From NCBI GenBank assembly GCA_964484305.1, contig CAZAEI010000009.1, positions 1 to 41,454 of the forward strand: a stretch of DNA of 41,454 bases. Reading direction: 5' to 3'. Positions within the stretch are counted from its first letter, which is position 1; each line of letters opens with the position of its first letter. Of the stretch, positions 32,043 to 39,612 are shown one piece after another. The notes below the pieces were generated by a model, which saw only the letters and a program-made list of their open reading frames with translations, had not been told where the DNA came from and made no database searches. The position numbers and the translations under genes were made by a program. Origin of the DNA: DAOVFN01 sp964484305. Its GTDB lineage: Archaea > Aenigmatarchaeota > Aenigmatarchaeia > QMZP01.

Positions 32043-32184
32043 GGGCCGGGGCGGAATTTCGACACTCGTTCCCAGAGGGAACGGCAGGTACATTCGAACC
32101 GCCGATCTTCGCCACGTCAAGGCGACGTCCTTTTCAGGCTTTCTTCCCCAATGGAAGAATACTAACCAACTAGACCACCGGCCC
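32043..32184 (-). tRNA. tRNA-Val(GAC) with two introns
   Basis: Acceptor GGGCCGG (5' end 32184) pairs with CCGGCCC (32043-32049). Anticodon stem TCGCC/GGCGA holds TTGACGT, anticodon GAC. A 32-nt D-loop intron (about 32130-32161) contains TTCTTCC/GGAAGAA. A 37-nt T-loop intron lies at about 32057-32093. The mature length would be 73 bases. Confidence 0.9.
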
Positions 32185-32206
32185 CTGGTTTCTTGTTTTA
32201 TTCTGG

Positions 32207-32216
32207 ATATTTAAAC
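32207..32216 (-). promoter_or_regulatory. TATA box of tRNA-Val(GAC)
   Basis: The minus strand reads GTTTAAATAT, centred about 28 bases upstream of the tRNA 5' end at 32184. This is the expected archaeal spacing for a start at or near the mature end. Confidence 0.55.
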
Positions 32217-32225
32217 GTGTTTGAT

Positions 32226-32462
32226 GGGTCCGGGCGGAATTTCGTAAGCCGATTTCTTTGGAAGCGATACGGAACGGGTACTTTCCCTTCCGACCCTAAT
32301 CAAAGGGACGGTCGGCATGTACCGCGAAGTGAAGCTCCTTTTTGGCTTAAGCCTTTTAGTGCCTGCCTTTTAGGCCGGATTGGGCCATTGAAAAAGGCTT
32401 ATTTCGAACCGCCGATCTCTGCCGTGTGAGGGCAGCGTCCTAACCAGCTAGACCACAGACCC
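32226..32462 (-). tRNA. tRNA-Val(CAC) with one 164-nt intron
   Basis: Acceptor GGGTCTG (5' end 32462) pairs with CGGACCC (32226-32232). Anticodon stem CTGCC/GGCAG holds CTCACAC, anticodon CAC. The D-arm is uninterrupted. The T-loop is split after TTCGA by a 164-nt intron (about 32240-32403), large for an archaeal tRNA. Its two ends match the D-loop intron of tRNA-Leu(UAG). The mature length would be 73 bases. Confidence 0.9.
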
Positions 32463-32501
32463 GTGAATAATAGATATAAAGGAGAAGTCTTAATAAGGTT
32501 T

Positions 32502-33059
32502 ATGAGAAACCTTGCCCTGTTCGCGCTCGTTCTGGGGATTGCTCTCTCGGCAAGCGGATGTATAAAGACAGGGGATGTGACAGGAGATGATGGTATGGCA
32601 AACAGGATAGCAGCCTTTGATACGAACCACGGAACATTCAGGGTTGAATTGTTCGAGGACAAGGCACCCAAGACAGCAGGCAACTTCATCAGCCTCGTGG
32701 AGAAGGGATTCTATAACGGCCTTGTCTTTCACAGGGTTATTGATGGCTTCATGATTCAGGGGGGATGCCCCGAGGGAGACGGAACAGGCGGCCCTGGATA
32801 CACGATAGAGGACGAGTTTGGTGAGGGTTTGAAGCATGATGTAGCAGGCATACTCTCCATGGCCAATGCAGGGCCTGATACAGGAGGCAGCCAGTTCTTC
32901 ATAACCCTTGCTCCGACGCCATGGCTTGACGGCAAGCATGCCATCTTTGGAAGGGTTGTCAAGGGCATGGATGTGGTAAGTGAGATTGGCAAGGTCAAGA
33001 CCGATTCCATGGACAGGCCATTTGAACCCGTCGTTATAAACAGGATTACTCTCGAGTAA
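32502..33059 (+). CDS. Lipoprotein cyclophilin (peptidyl-prolyl cis-trans isomerase)
   Basis: Catalyses proline isomerisation during folding outside the membrane. ATG 32502 gives a signal peptide LALFALVLGIALSASGC, with a lipobox Cys near residue 20; the earlier GTG at 32463 abuts the tRNA and is less likely. Cyclophilin hallmarks are FHRVIDGFMIQGG, GPDTGGSQFFIT and WLDGKHAIFGRV. At 185 aa it is a single catalytic domain. It is transcribed divergently from tRNA-Val(CAC), with TATA-like AGATATAAAG at 32472-32481. Confidence 0.93.
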   Translation: MRNLALFALVLGIALSASGCIKTGDVTGDDGMANRIAAFDTNHGTFRVELFEDKAPKTAGNFISLVEKGFYNGLVFHRVIDGFMIQGGCPEGDGTGGPGYTIEDEFGEGLKHDVAGILSMANAGPDTGGSQFFITLAPTPWLDGKHAIFGRVVKGMDVVSEIGKVKTDSMDRPFEPVVINRITLE

Positions 33060-33147
33060 AAAGCGCCAAGACAGTCATATTCATGTTTTTCGGACGCGTT
33101 TTTGAAGAAGCGGTATCGACAGCTATGCCATTAACTTTGTTGGTGGC

Positions 33148-33189
33148 GCGTGCCGAAGGCACTGCGCTGGCGAGACGTGCCGAAGGCAC
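33148..33189. repeat. Duplicated CGTGCCGAAGGCAC palindrome
   Basis: GTGCC-GAA-GGCAC hairpins occur at 33150-33162 and 33177-33189, within the 155-bp spacer between the cyclophilin stop and the 3' end of tRNA-Ser. Their GAA triloop and length resemble the hairpins inside nrdD (21642-21741). No gene is visible in 33060-33214. Confidence 0.65.
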
Positions 33190-33214
33190 GGCAGCTTCCG
33201 TAAAAAGGTGTAGC

Positions 33215-33468
33215 GCCGGGGACAGGAATTCCACGCCGCGGTCTTCCCGGAAATTCGTTTCATGGGAGTAGACCGGTAGAGGGCACGATATGCATAAGCG
33301 TCCGGAGCCCTCTGCGGTTTGAACCTGCACGTCCTTTCGGACACCAGATGTCCTGCGCTCATATCCCCCGAAGGGAATCGCCACATCCGGGCCTCAAGTC
33401 TGGCGCGTTCTCCGGATATATGACCAGCGAACCAACAGGTCATATATTAGCCGTTCCGCCACCCCGGC
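33215..33468 (-). tRNA. tRNA-Ser(UGA) with three introns
   Basis: Acceptor GCCGGGG (5' end 33468) pairs with CCCCGGC (33215-33221). Anticodon stem CCAGA/TCTGG holds anticodon TGA. The long variable arm TGTCC-GAAA-GGACG marks class II tRNA-Ser. Introns are 39 nt in the D-loop (about 33409-33447, with a 10-bp ATATATGACC/GGTCATATAT stem), 43 nt at 37/38 (about 33350-33392) and 90 nt in the T-loop (about 33229-33318). The mature length would be 82 bases. Confidence 0.9.
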
Positions 33469-33522
33469 ACTGTGCTATAGAGCGGTTTTGATATTTAAAA
33501 GCATTCCGGCCAAACTAGGCTT

Positions 33523-34200
33523 ATGGCAGAGGTTATAATAGTCCCCACCTCGCACATAGCTGCAGAGAGCCTGAAGATGGTTGAGAGGGTTATCAGGGAG
33601 GAGGGGCCTGACTGCGTTGCAGTGGAGCTTGACATCAACAGGTTCATGGCCATGGAGAGCAGAGAGGCCTCTAACTGGCAGGCCCTGAGGCAATTGGGAC
33701 CCTGGACGTTTCTTATGTTCATTGTCCTCAAGAGGGTGCAGTCATGGCTGGGCCGCAAGGTCGGCATAATGCCCGGCTCCGAGATGCTAAGGTCGGTAAG
33801 GGTTGCGGAGCAGGAGGGCGTGCACGTTGAGTTCATAGACAGGGACATAGGCCTCACGCTCCAGAGAATGAATGGGGTCTCATGGAGGGAGAAGGCCAAG
33901 CTGATTTTCTTTCTGTTCAGGGGTCTCACCCTGGACAGCGTCATGGCCAGGGCAGGCCGTGGGAGGGTGGTAAGGCTTGACCTCAACAGGGTCCCCCCAA
34001 GGGAGCTGATAGAGGGGGTAATGGGAATCCTGAGGAAGGAATTCCCGGGGATTTACAGGGCCCTGGTGGCAGAGCGGGATGCCTACATGGCAAGGAGGCT
34101 CACGGACCTCTCGGGGAGGTTTGAGAGGATAGTTGCTGTTGTGGGGGCTGCCCATGCCACGGGTCTGAGGAGAATCCTGGGCCGGACAGGAAATTTATAA
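33523..34200 (+). CDS. TraB/PrgY-family protein
   Basis: Member of the TraB/Tiki-like superfamily, putative metal-dependent hydrolases found in bacteria, archaea and eukaryotes. The motifs are the start VIIVPTSHIAAES, the acidic VAVELDINRF near 32-41, and the late VVGAAHATGLRRIL (second conserved His). The length of 225 aa is near the core domain only, with no C-terminal membrane helices. A TATA-like ATATTTAAAA lies at 33491-33500. Substrate is unknown. Confidence 0.82.
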   Translation: MAEVIIVPTSHIAAESLKMVERVIREEGPDCVAVELDINRFMAMESREASNWQALRQLGPWTFLMFIVLKRVQSWLGRKVGIMPGSEMLRSVRVAEQEGVHVEFIDRDIGLTLQRMNGVSWREKAKLIFFLFRGLTLDSVMARAGRGRVVRLDLNRVPPRELIEGVMGILRKEFPGIYRALVAERDAYMARRLTDLSGRFERIVAVVGAAHATGLRRILGRTGNL

Positions 34201-34267
34201 AACTTTCCCTGTCTAAAGGATTTAAAGGTGACCGCACTATATTATATAGCTGTAAAATAGGGGTTAC

Positions 34268-35593
34268 ATGAAGCGAGAGTTTCCCAGGGCCGATATAGCA
34301 GTCGGGGTCTGCACAAGGAACTGCGAGGGTACCATACAGAATGTTATAGAGAAGGTCGATGAGGGCCTGTCCAGGTTCTATCCGGACAGGAAGGGTCTCA
34401 TAATCGTTTCTGACCTCTCCACCGATTCCACAGGGGAGAGGGTGGGCAAGACAAAGACACGGGTCCCGGTGTTTTTCACAAGGCAGGATGGTGGGCCAGG
34501 AAAGGGAAATGGAATAAAAACAGTATTCAGGCTGGCTGATAAGGCAGGGGCCGGTATGGTTGCCCTGGTTGACGGGGACCTCACCAGCATAAAGCCGAAA
34601 TGGATGAAGGCATTGCTTGAGCCGGTTCAGCGGGGTTATGACCTGGCTGTTCCGTTCTATCACAGGCACAAGTATGACGCAATAATAACGAATCACATAA
34701 TGTACCCGTTTGTGACATCGCTCTACGGGATAGAAATAAGGCAACCGATAGGGGGTGAATTCGGGCTTTCCCTAAATCTGGTAAAGAAGCTTCTCGGTCA
34801 CCCCAAATTCCCGGAAGGGTTTGGAATAGATATATTCATAACAACAACGGCCCTTGCAGAGAAGATGAGGGTAGCTGAGACTGCCCTCGGGGTAAAGAGC
34901 CACACCAGCACAGAGACGTATATCGACTTCAGCAAGCTGCTTGTCCCGATGTTCAATCAGGTTGTCAGCACACTGTTCAATCTCACGCTCTATAACAGGG
35001 ACAAGATAAGGGGCGTGAAGAATGTCAAGAAGGTAAAGAGGTTCAAATTCATTGATGACAAGCACATCAAGGAATCCAATGTTGACAGGAATGTGCTGTT
35101 CAGGATATTTCAGAGGGACTATGAAAGGATGATGGAATCCGATGTCCTTTCGGAAGAGACAAAGTCACAGATAAGCAATGTCATATCAGGCTCTGTGGGG
35201 GATAAGATATCAAGCAGATTTTGGAAGAATACACTGAAGGATGTCGTGAATTATTCCCGCGACAGGGTCATGGGAAGAAGGGACAGGGCCATGAGGCCTG
35301 ATATCCTTTCAGAGGAGACAAAGAACGAGATCAGGCATTTCATATATGGCAAGAGCGCACAGATTATTTCAGTTGAGACCTGGGTAAATGCGATATTTGA
35401 TGTGTTCAAGAGCTATGAGCACCCCGGGAAGAGGCATGAGTCAATCGATGTCCTCAGGGCGGTATGGATGGGGAGGTTCTCATCGTTTGTCAGGCAGACT
35501 AGATTCATGAACGACGGGGATGCTGAGTGCCTGATAAGGGGCCAGTTAGATATCTTCAATGAGAAGAAGGGTGAGTTGCTCAGGGACTTCTAG
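34268..35593 (+). CDS. GpgS-like glycosyltransferase (glucosyl-3-phosphoglycerate synthase type)
   Basis: A GT-A glycosyltransferase resembling GT81/GpgS enzymes, which transfer a sugar to 3-phosphoglycerate in compatible-solute synthesis. Residues 98-115 hold VALVDGDLTSIKPKWM (DGD metal site), followed by RQPIGGEFGLS at 158-168 and FGIDIFITTT at 185-194. These match the family's donor and acceptor pockets. The C-terminal half has an internal duplication: residues 291-327 (DVLSEETK...) and 344-379 (DILSEETK...). The 441-aa protein is longer than typical GpgS. It ends four bases inside the convergent DUF116 gene. The product (glucosyl- or mannosyl-glycerate, or another glycan) is not determined. 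Confidence 0.8.
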   Translation: MKREFPRADIAVGVCTRNCEGTIQNVIEKVDEGLSRFYPDRKGLIIVSDLSTDSTGERVGKTKTRVPVFFTRQDGGPGKGNGIKTVFRLADKAGAGMVALVDGDLTSIKPKWMKALLEPVQRGYDLAVPFYHRHKYDAIITNHIMYPFVTSLYGIEIRQPIGGEFGLSLNLVKKLLGHPKFPEGFGIDIFITTTALAEKMRVAETALGVKSHTSTETYIDFSKLLVPMFNQVVSTLFNLTLYNRDKIRGVKNVKKVKRFKFIDDKHIKESNVDRNVLFRIFQRDYERMMESDVLSEETKSQISNVISGSVGDKISSRFWKNTLKDVVNYSRDRVMGRRDRAMRPDILSEETKNEIRHFIYGKSAQIISVETWVNAIFDVFKSYEHPGKRHESIDVLRAVWMGRFSSFVRQTRFMNDGDAECLIRGQLDIFNEKKGELLRDF

Positions 35594-36114
35594 AGGGCGT
35601 CAAAGACCTCCTTTAGGCTGACGTCGGTATCCACGCAGCCGTCCCTGAGGAGGGGGATTCCCTGGCCAGGGATTCTGAGCTCCTCTGCCGCCATGACGAG
35701 CTCCTTGAGGCATGACACCCCGAGGACGGCCTTGGGCCTGAGGTTCTCGATTAGCTTGAATATCATGGAGCCTCCCGGGACGATGAATACCCTGTAGCCC
35801 AGGGACTCTGCCCGCTGCTTTATCCTGAAGACCTTGCATGTCCGGTGGCCGCTGCACTTCATGCACTCCCACCCGGTCGGGCCCAGGACAGCCTTGCAGG
35901 TCCTGGAGTTCCTGAGGCACTGGGGGAGGAAGACCAGCTTGTGTTCGGGGCGTATCCTCCTGAACGTGTCCCGGTATATGGAGTTCTTGAGCTCGATATA
36001 GAGATGGTCTATGTTCTCGGGCTTTATGCCAAGGTAGTTCAGGGTGTTCTTCAAGGCCTTCTTGGTGCTGAGGTCAGCGCCTGTGCTTATGAGCCTCTGG
36101 ACAAGGTTCTTCAT
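35590..36114 (-). CDS. DUF116 family protein
   Basis: A Cys-rich protein of the DUF116 family, function undefined. Visible are LPQCLRNS (Cys near 66), TCKAVLGPTGWECMKCSGH, with three further Cys, HRTCKVF, the strand FIVPGGSMIFKLI and GVSCLKEL. The cysteines suggest a metal or FeS centre. The gene starts inside the end of htpX (ATGA overlap at 36111-36114), so the two are translated together. It ends convergently on the GpgS-like gene. The 174-aa length lacks the extra N-terminal membrane region found in some homologues. Confidence 0.82.
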   Translation of the reverse strand: MKNLVQRLISTGADLSTKKALKNTLNYLGIKPENIDHLYIELKNSIYRDTFRRIRPEHKLVFLPQCLRNSRTCKAVLGPTGWECMKCSGHRTCKVFRIKQRAESLGYRVFIVPGGSMIFKLIENLRPKAVLGVSCLKELVMAAEELRIPGQGIPLLRDGCVDTDVSLKEVFDAL

Positions 36115-36959
36115 TCGAGACCCCTCCCCTCAAGTTCCAGGAGCCTCTTCATCCTCTCCCTGACAGGGGGGTGGGTCGAGAACAGGTTAGTGAACCAGTC
36201 CCTGTGGAAGGGGCTTGCCATCCAGAGGTGCGCGGTTGCAACGGGGCCCCTCAGGGGCTTCTGGGAGGCTGCGTAATGAATCTTCTCAAGGGCGCGTGCC
36301 AGGGAGCGGGGCCTCTTGGTGAGAAGGGCTGCCACATAGTCTGCCCTGTACTCCCTTGATTCGGATATGGCCATCCTCACGAGGAAGGCTGCCAGGGGCG
36401 CGAACAGAGCCATGAGTATCATACCTGTTATCTGGGAGCCCGAGCGCGTCTCGCCCCCCTCAAGGAAGAGGTACCAGTAGCCCAACTGCGCTGGATAGGA
36501 TATTGCAAATCCTGCTGCGGCCGCGAGCATGCTCACCAGGGTGTCGCGGTTTCTGATGTGAGAGACCTCGTGCGCCAGAACCGCCTCTATCTCGTCGTCC
36601 CTGAGGCTCAGGAGGGAGCCTGTCACTGCTATGGAGGAATGCTCAGGGTTCCGGCCGGTGGCAAAGGTATTGGGCATGAAGTGTGTGGTCTTTACCACAT
36701 ATAGCCTGGGGAGGGGTATCCGGGCCTCGCGGGCGAGCTTCTTTAGCATGTCAAGGAGCTTGTAGTCACTGCTTGGCTCGGCCCTGTACATGTTGAGTAT
36801 GATTGACTCGGACTTCATGTAGAGGATGAAGCCCAGGACGAGCGCCAGAATCAGGGCCAGGACAACCCCGTAAGCCCCTGCCAGGAGGCCCCCTAAAAGT
36901 GCCAGGAGGGCTGCTATGGTGGTTAAAAGCATTATTGTGCTGTACATGGGCCTCCACAT
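36111..36959 (-). CDS. htpX: HtpX-like M48 membrane metalloprotease
   Basis: A zinc-dependent endopeptidase for membrane-protein quality control. Two N-terminal helices (about 8-28 and 30-48) are followed by the catalytic HEVSH at 130-134. The later glutamate lies in ESREYRADY, and two more helices lie between about 145 and 195. Family phrases MPNTFATGRNP and STHPPVRERMKRL are present. The 282-aa length is standard. It is the first gene of a two-gene unit with DUF116. A TATA-like sequence appears just upstream (minus strand, near 36972-36982). Confidence 0.94.
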   Translation of the reverse strand: MWRPMYSTIMLLTTIAALLALLGGLLAGAYGVVLALILALVLGFILYMKSESIILNMYRAEPSSDYKLLDMLKKLAREARIPLPRLYVVKTTHFMPNTFATGRNPEHSSIAVTGSLLSLRDDEIEAVLAHEVSHIRNRDTLVSMLAAAAGFAISYPAQLGYWYLFLEGGETRSGSQITGMILMALFAPLAAFLVRMAISESREYRADYVAALLTKRPRSLARALEKIHYAASQKPLRGPVATAHLWMASPFHRDWFTNLFSTHPPVRERMKRLLELEGRGLE

Positions 36960-37015
36960 GACACTTTACCATCTATATAATTGCAGGGGTATAAAACCCC
37001 GGGGTATATTCTCTC

Positions 37016-37525
37016 CTATTTTTTAAATCTCTTGGATTTCTCCATCAGGCCTGAAAACCTCTTTATTATCTTCACGAGCTCCCCTGCCACCCTGTCCGGT
37101 GTCTTCCCTGTGGTGTCAACCTCAAAGACCTTCCTCCCGGATTCCAGGGCGTCCTGCTTGCATACCTCCATGATTTCTGCCAGCACGTTCTCCTCGGTTT
37201 TCCCGCTGCTCCACCCCTTCTCCTTCCCCCGCTTCCTGAGCTCCTGGGGGTTGGCCCTGAGTATTATGACGATATCGCACCTCATCTCGTGCGCATAGTG
37301 TGACTCTATTATCATGTTGGGTATCTCTATGTTGTTCAGGGCCTTCTGGATCTTCCCGAGGTCGACCACGTCAGCCTTCCTCTCCTCGTCATAGCCTGAA
37401 TAGAGGCCCCGCTCGCGGGCGAACTGGTTGAGCTCTACAACCTTCCAGCCGAGCCCTTTTCCCACAATCCTGGCCACCCTTGTCTTGCCTGTGGCAGGGG
37501 TCCCCGATATCGCGACTATGGTCAT
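37016..37525 (-). CDS. Fap7/hCINAP-type adenylate kinase-like NTPase
   Basis: A small P-loop kinase of the archaeal Fap7/AK6 group, proposed to act as adenylate kinase and in small-subunit ribosome maturation. The P-loop is ISGTPATGKTRVA at 6-18. The central ADVVDLGKI and IIESHYAHEM match the family, and the lid-like LRANPQELRKRGKEKGWS follows. Length 169 aa. It starts at ATG 37525, just beyond the structured spacer at 37540-37645, which on this strand forms its leader. Confidence 0.88.
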   Translation of the reverse strand: MTIVAISGTPATGKTRVARIVGKGLGWKVVELNQFARERGLYSGYDEERKADVVDLGKIQKALNNIEIPNMIIESHYAHEMRCDIVIILRANPQELRKRGKEKGWSSGKTEENVLAEIMEVCKQDALESGRKVFEVDTTGKTPDRVAGELVKIIKRFSGLMEKSKRFKK

Positions 37526-37539
37526 GTCATCACAATCAA

Positions 37540-37645
37540 GTACACCATCATAAATGGTGGGGCATATATATGAGCATGCATTGATTATCTATATGGTGTA
37601 CATCTTGCAATCCCACCTTGAAGGGTGGGATATAAGGGATTGCAA
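37540..37645. promoter_or_regulatory. Nested and mutually exclusive hairpins upstream of the Fap7-like gene
   Basis: GTACACCAT (37540-37548) pairs with ATGGTGTAC (37593-37601). Next to it TTGCAATCCC (37605-37614) can pair with GGGATTGCAA (37636-37645), or TCCCACC (37611-37617) with GGTGGGA (37624-37630). The last two compete for TCCC. The region lies between the stop of the transglutaminase-like gene and the start of the Fap7-like gene, both leftward. A terminator, attenuator or processing signal is possible. Confidence 0.55.
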
Positions 37646-37676
37646 TTACATGTAAGCCATTAAGGTTATTAAATGG

Positions 37677-39563
37677 TTAGCCGTTCATCCCGAGCAGCTC
37701 GAACAGGCCTTCAAGCAGGCCCCTCACGGCCTCCCAGAGGGGCTCCCACCACGCCCTGTCCCTGAGGACTACAATGCTTGCGGTCAGGCCGTCCTCGTAG
37801 TCCTCGTGGCCAGAGAGGACAACTATGGTGATGTGCTTGACACCCTCCTTATCAGGGGTGTAGACAAAGGCAAGGGTCTTCTCCTCGTCCCTGCCTATGA
37901 GGAAGTCCCTCTCATGGTCCTCCCCTCCTATGGTGAGCCTGAGCTCTCCCATGGATTCCTCGAGGCCCCTGAGGGTGACGTTCAGGTAGAGGGATTCCTC
38001 GACGCTCATGTTCACGGGTATGGGGACGCCCGCTATCTCCACTGTCCTCTTTTCGATTACCCTCACCTCCTCCTCAAGGAGGTCCCCGGAGGATGAGAAG
38101 AATTTCAGGGGATAGACGCCCGGTGCCCTGGGGGCCCTCATGGTCCAGGCCAAGTCAGCGGCCTGCATGGCATCAAGGGTGATGCCCTTGCTCTGGACTA
38201 TGTCCCCGAGGAACATGAAGAGTTCAAGCCCTGAACCGGTCAGGCCTGTGTTTTCAACAGTGGTGTTGGCCTGGAAGAACTGGCTTGGGGTCAGGACCTT
38301 TACTGTGGAGAGCCTGGTCTCTATCAGGTCAGCTCCCCTGGTGGCCCTCAGTGTGGCATTGGCCTTGCTTCCCGCGCCGTAGATGTTCACCCCGCAGGCG
38401 TATTCGACCCCTGGCTGCAGGTCCGGGATCCCCAGGATCCAGTAAAGGGTCTCGTTTTCGCAGAAACCCGCACTCCTCTCCCCGGGCAGGATTGTGAGGA
38501 ACGGCCTCCCGTCTTCTGTGCATCCCTGAAGCCTTATCCTGGTCAGGATACAGGGCTCATCCATGCTGCTCCGGATATCTATTATCAGCAGGGAGTGCTG
38601 CCCGGATCCGAGGCTCCCGGGCAGGAGCCTGCCATCTATTTCTATACGGGGGGCCTCCTCGCTGTCCAGCATGCTTACCACATAGTCCCCCTTCTCCCAG
38701 TTCACCCTGACCTTGTTTGCCATTATCTGCACGTACTCTGTGTAGTTGGAATCAGGGGCCAGCGCGAATTTTATGTGCGTCGCGTCAACGGGATGCTGCA
38801 GCCAGGTGGGGTCAAGGGAGACTGCCCTCCCGTTGTGCTCGACCTCCACCCATCCGTGGGGGCCCCAGTAGTTTGGCTGCTCAGGGTCGATATTCTCCTC
38901 GGTGTAGGCATATCCTATCACATAGTATGCATTGTATCCCAGGGCCCTCAGCATGGATATCAGGAGGTTTGCGTGCCCGTCGCACACAGCCTTCCTGTTC
39001 TCGAAGACCCATTCCGCAGACTTCTGGGTGTTCTGGTAGGACCTGTCGTATTCCACCAGGTCGTATACATAGGAGCTCAGTTTCATGAACTTCTCCCTGG
39101 CCATGAGGCCCCCAGTAAGCTCGTAGGCCTTCTCTGTCATCTCCTGGGTGGCCTCTGTCATGGATGTCAAGGGAAAGCCGGTTCCGCCGGCAGGGTCGTC
39201 CCTGTCCCAGACCCTTACCTCAAAAACAAGCCTGTAGTCTATCCTCTGGTCAAGGGGAGGGTCGTTCCAGGTGAGGACTACCACCTCGTTTCCGAAGTCG
39301 TCCTCCTCGAGGCTGTAGCCGTCAGGGCCTGTGACTGATTTTATCTCAGAAGACTGCCTGTAGGTCTCCTGGGGGGCCGAGTGCCTCACCTCGAGCCTGT
39401 CGGCCCTTGCCCCAATATCTGTGCTCTCCAAGGTGATGCTCCCCTCCTTGATTACCTCGGCATGGAGGTAGCTGACTGTCTCGGGGCTCTCAAAGAGCTT
39501 TGCCTCTCCCATGGGTACTGTCAGGAGCAGGAGCATGCAGAAAAGCAGGGGCCTCTTAATCAT
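37677..39563 (-). CDS. Secreted transglutaminase-like domain protein, 628 aa
   Basis: The start at ATG 39563 gives a signal peptide (KRPLLFCMLLLLTVPMGEA); longer upstream frames merely overlap rfcS. A transglutaminase-like cysteine-protease fold follows. The catalytic Cys lies in NRKAVCDGHANLLISMLRAL, the His in WGPHGWVEVEH and the Asp in VSLDPTWLQHP. The rest is beta-rich repeats, probably Ig/CARDB-like, with a final hydrophobic/amphipathic WWEPLWEAVRGLLEGLFELL that may associate with membrane. It likely acts on the cell surface as a peptidase or protein crosslinker. It is divergent from rfcS with a 49-bp shared promoter region. Confidence 0.85.
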   Translation of the reverse strand: MIKRPLLFCMLLLLTVPMGEAKLFESPETVSYLHAEVIKEGSITLESTDIGARADRLEVRHSAPQETYRQSSEIKSVTGPDGYSLEEDDFGNEVVVLTWNDPPLDQRIDYRLVFEVRVWDRDDPAGGTGFPLTSMTEATQEMTEKAYELTGGLMAREKFMKLSSYVYDLVEYDRSYQNTQKSAEWVFENRKAVCDGHANLLISMLRALGYNAYYVIGYAYTEENIDPEQPNYWGPHGWVEVEHNGRAVSLDPTWLQHPVDATHIKFALAPDSNYTEYVQIMANKVRVNWEKGDYVVSMLDSEEAPRIEIDGRLLPGSLGSGQHSLLIIDIRSSMDEPCILTRIRLQGCTEDGRPFLTILPGERSAGFCENETLYWILGIPDLQPGVEYACGVNIYGAGSKANATLRATRGADLIETRLSTVKVLTPSQFFQANTTVENTGLTGSGLELFMFLGDIVQSKGITLDAMQAADLAWTMRAPRAPGVYPLKFFSSSGDLLEEEVRVIEKRTVEIAGVPIPVNMSVEESLYLNVTLRGLEESMGELRLTIGGEDHERDFLIGRDEEKTLAFVYTPDKEGVKHITIVVLSGHEDYEDGLTASIVVLRDRAWWEPLWEAVRGLLEGLFELLGMNG

Positions 39564-39612
39564 GTCTTTATATTTATGGCCAGTTTTTAATATATGGGAG
39601 AAGGGGAGGGAT

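Noticed and set aside
31105..32462. Split or permuted tRNA halves instead of intron-containing tRNAs
   Set aside because: All halves occur in normal order, on the same strand and close together, so cis introns explain every case.
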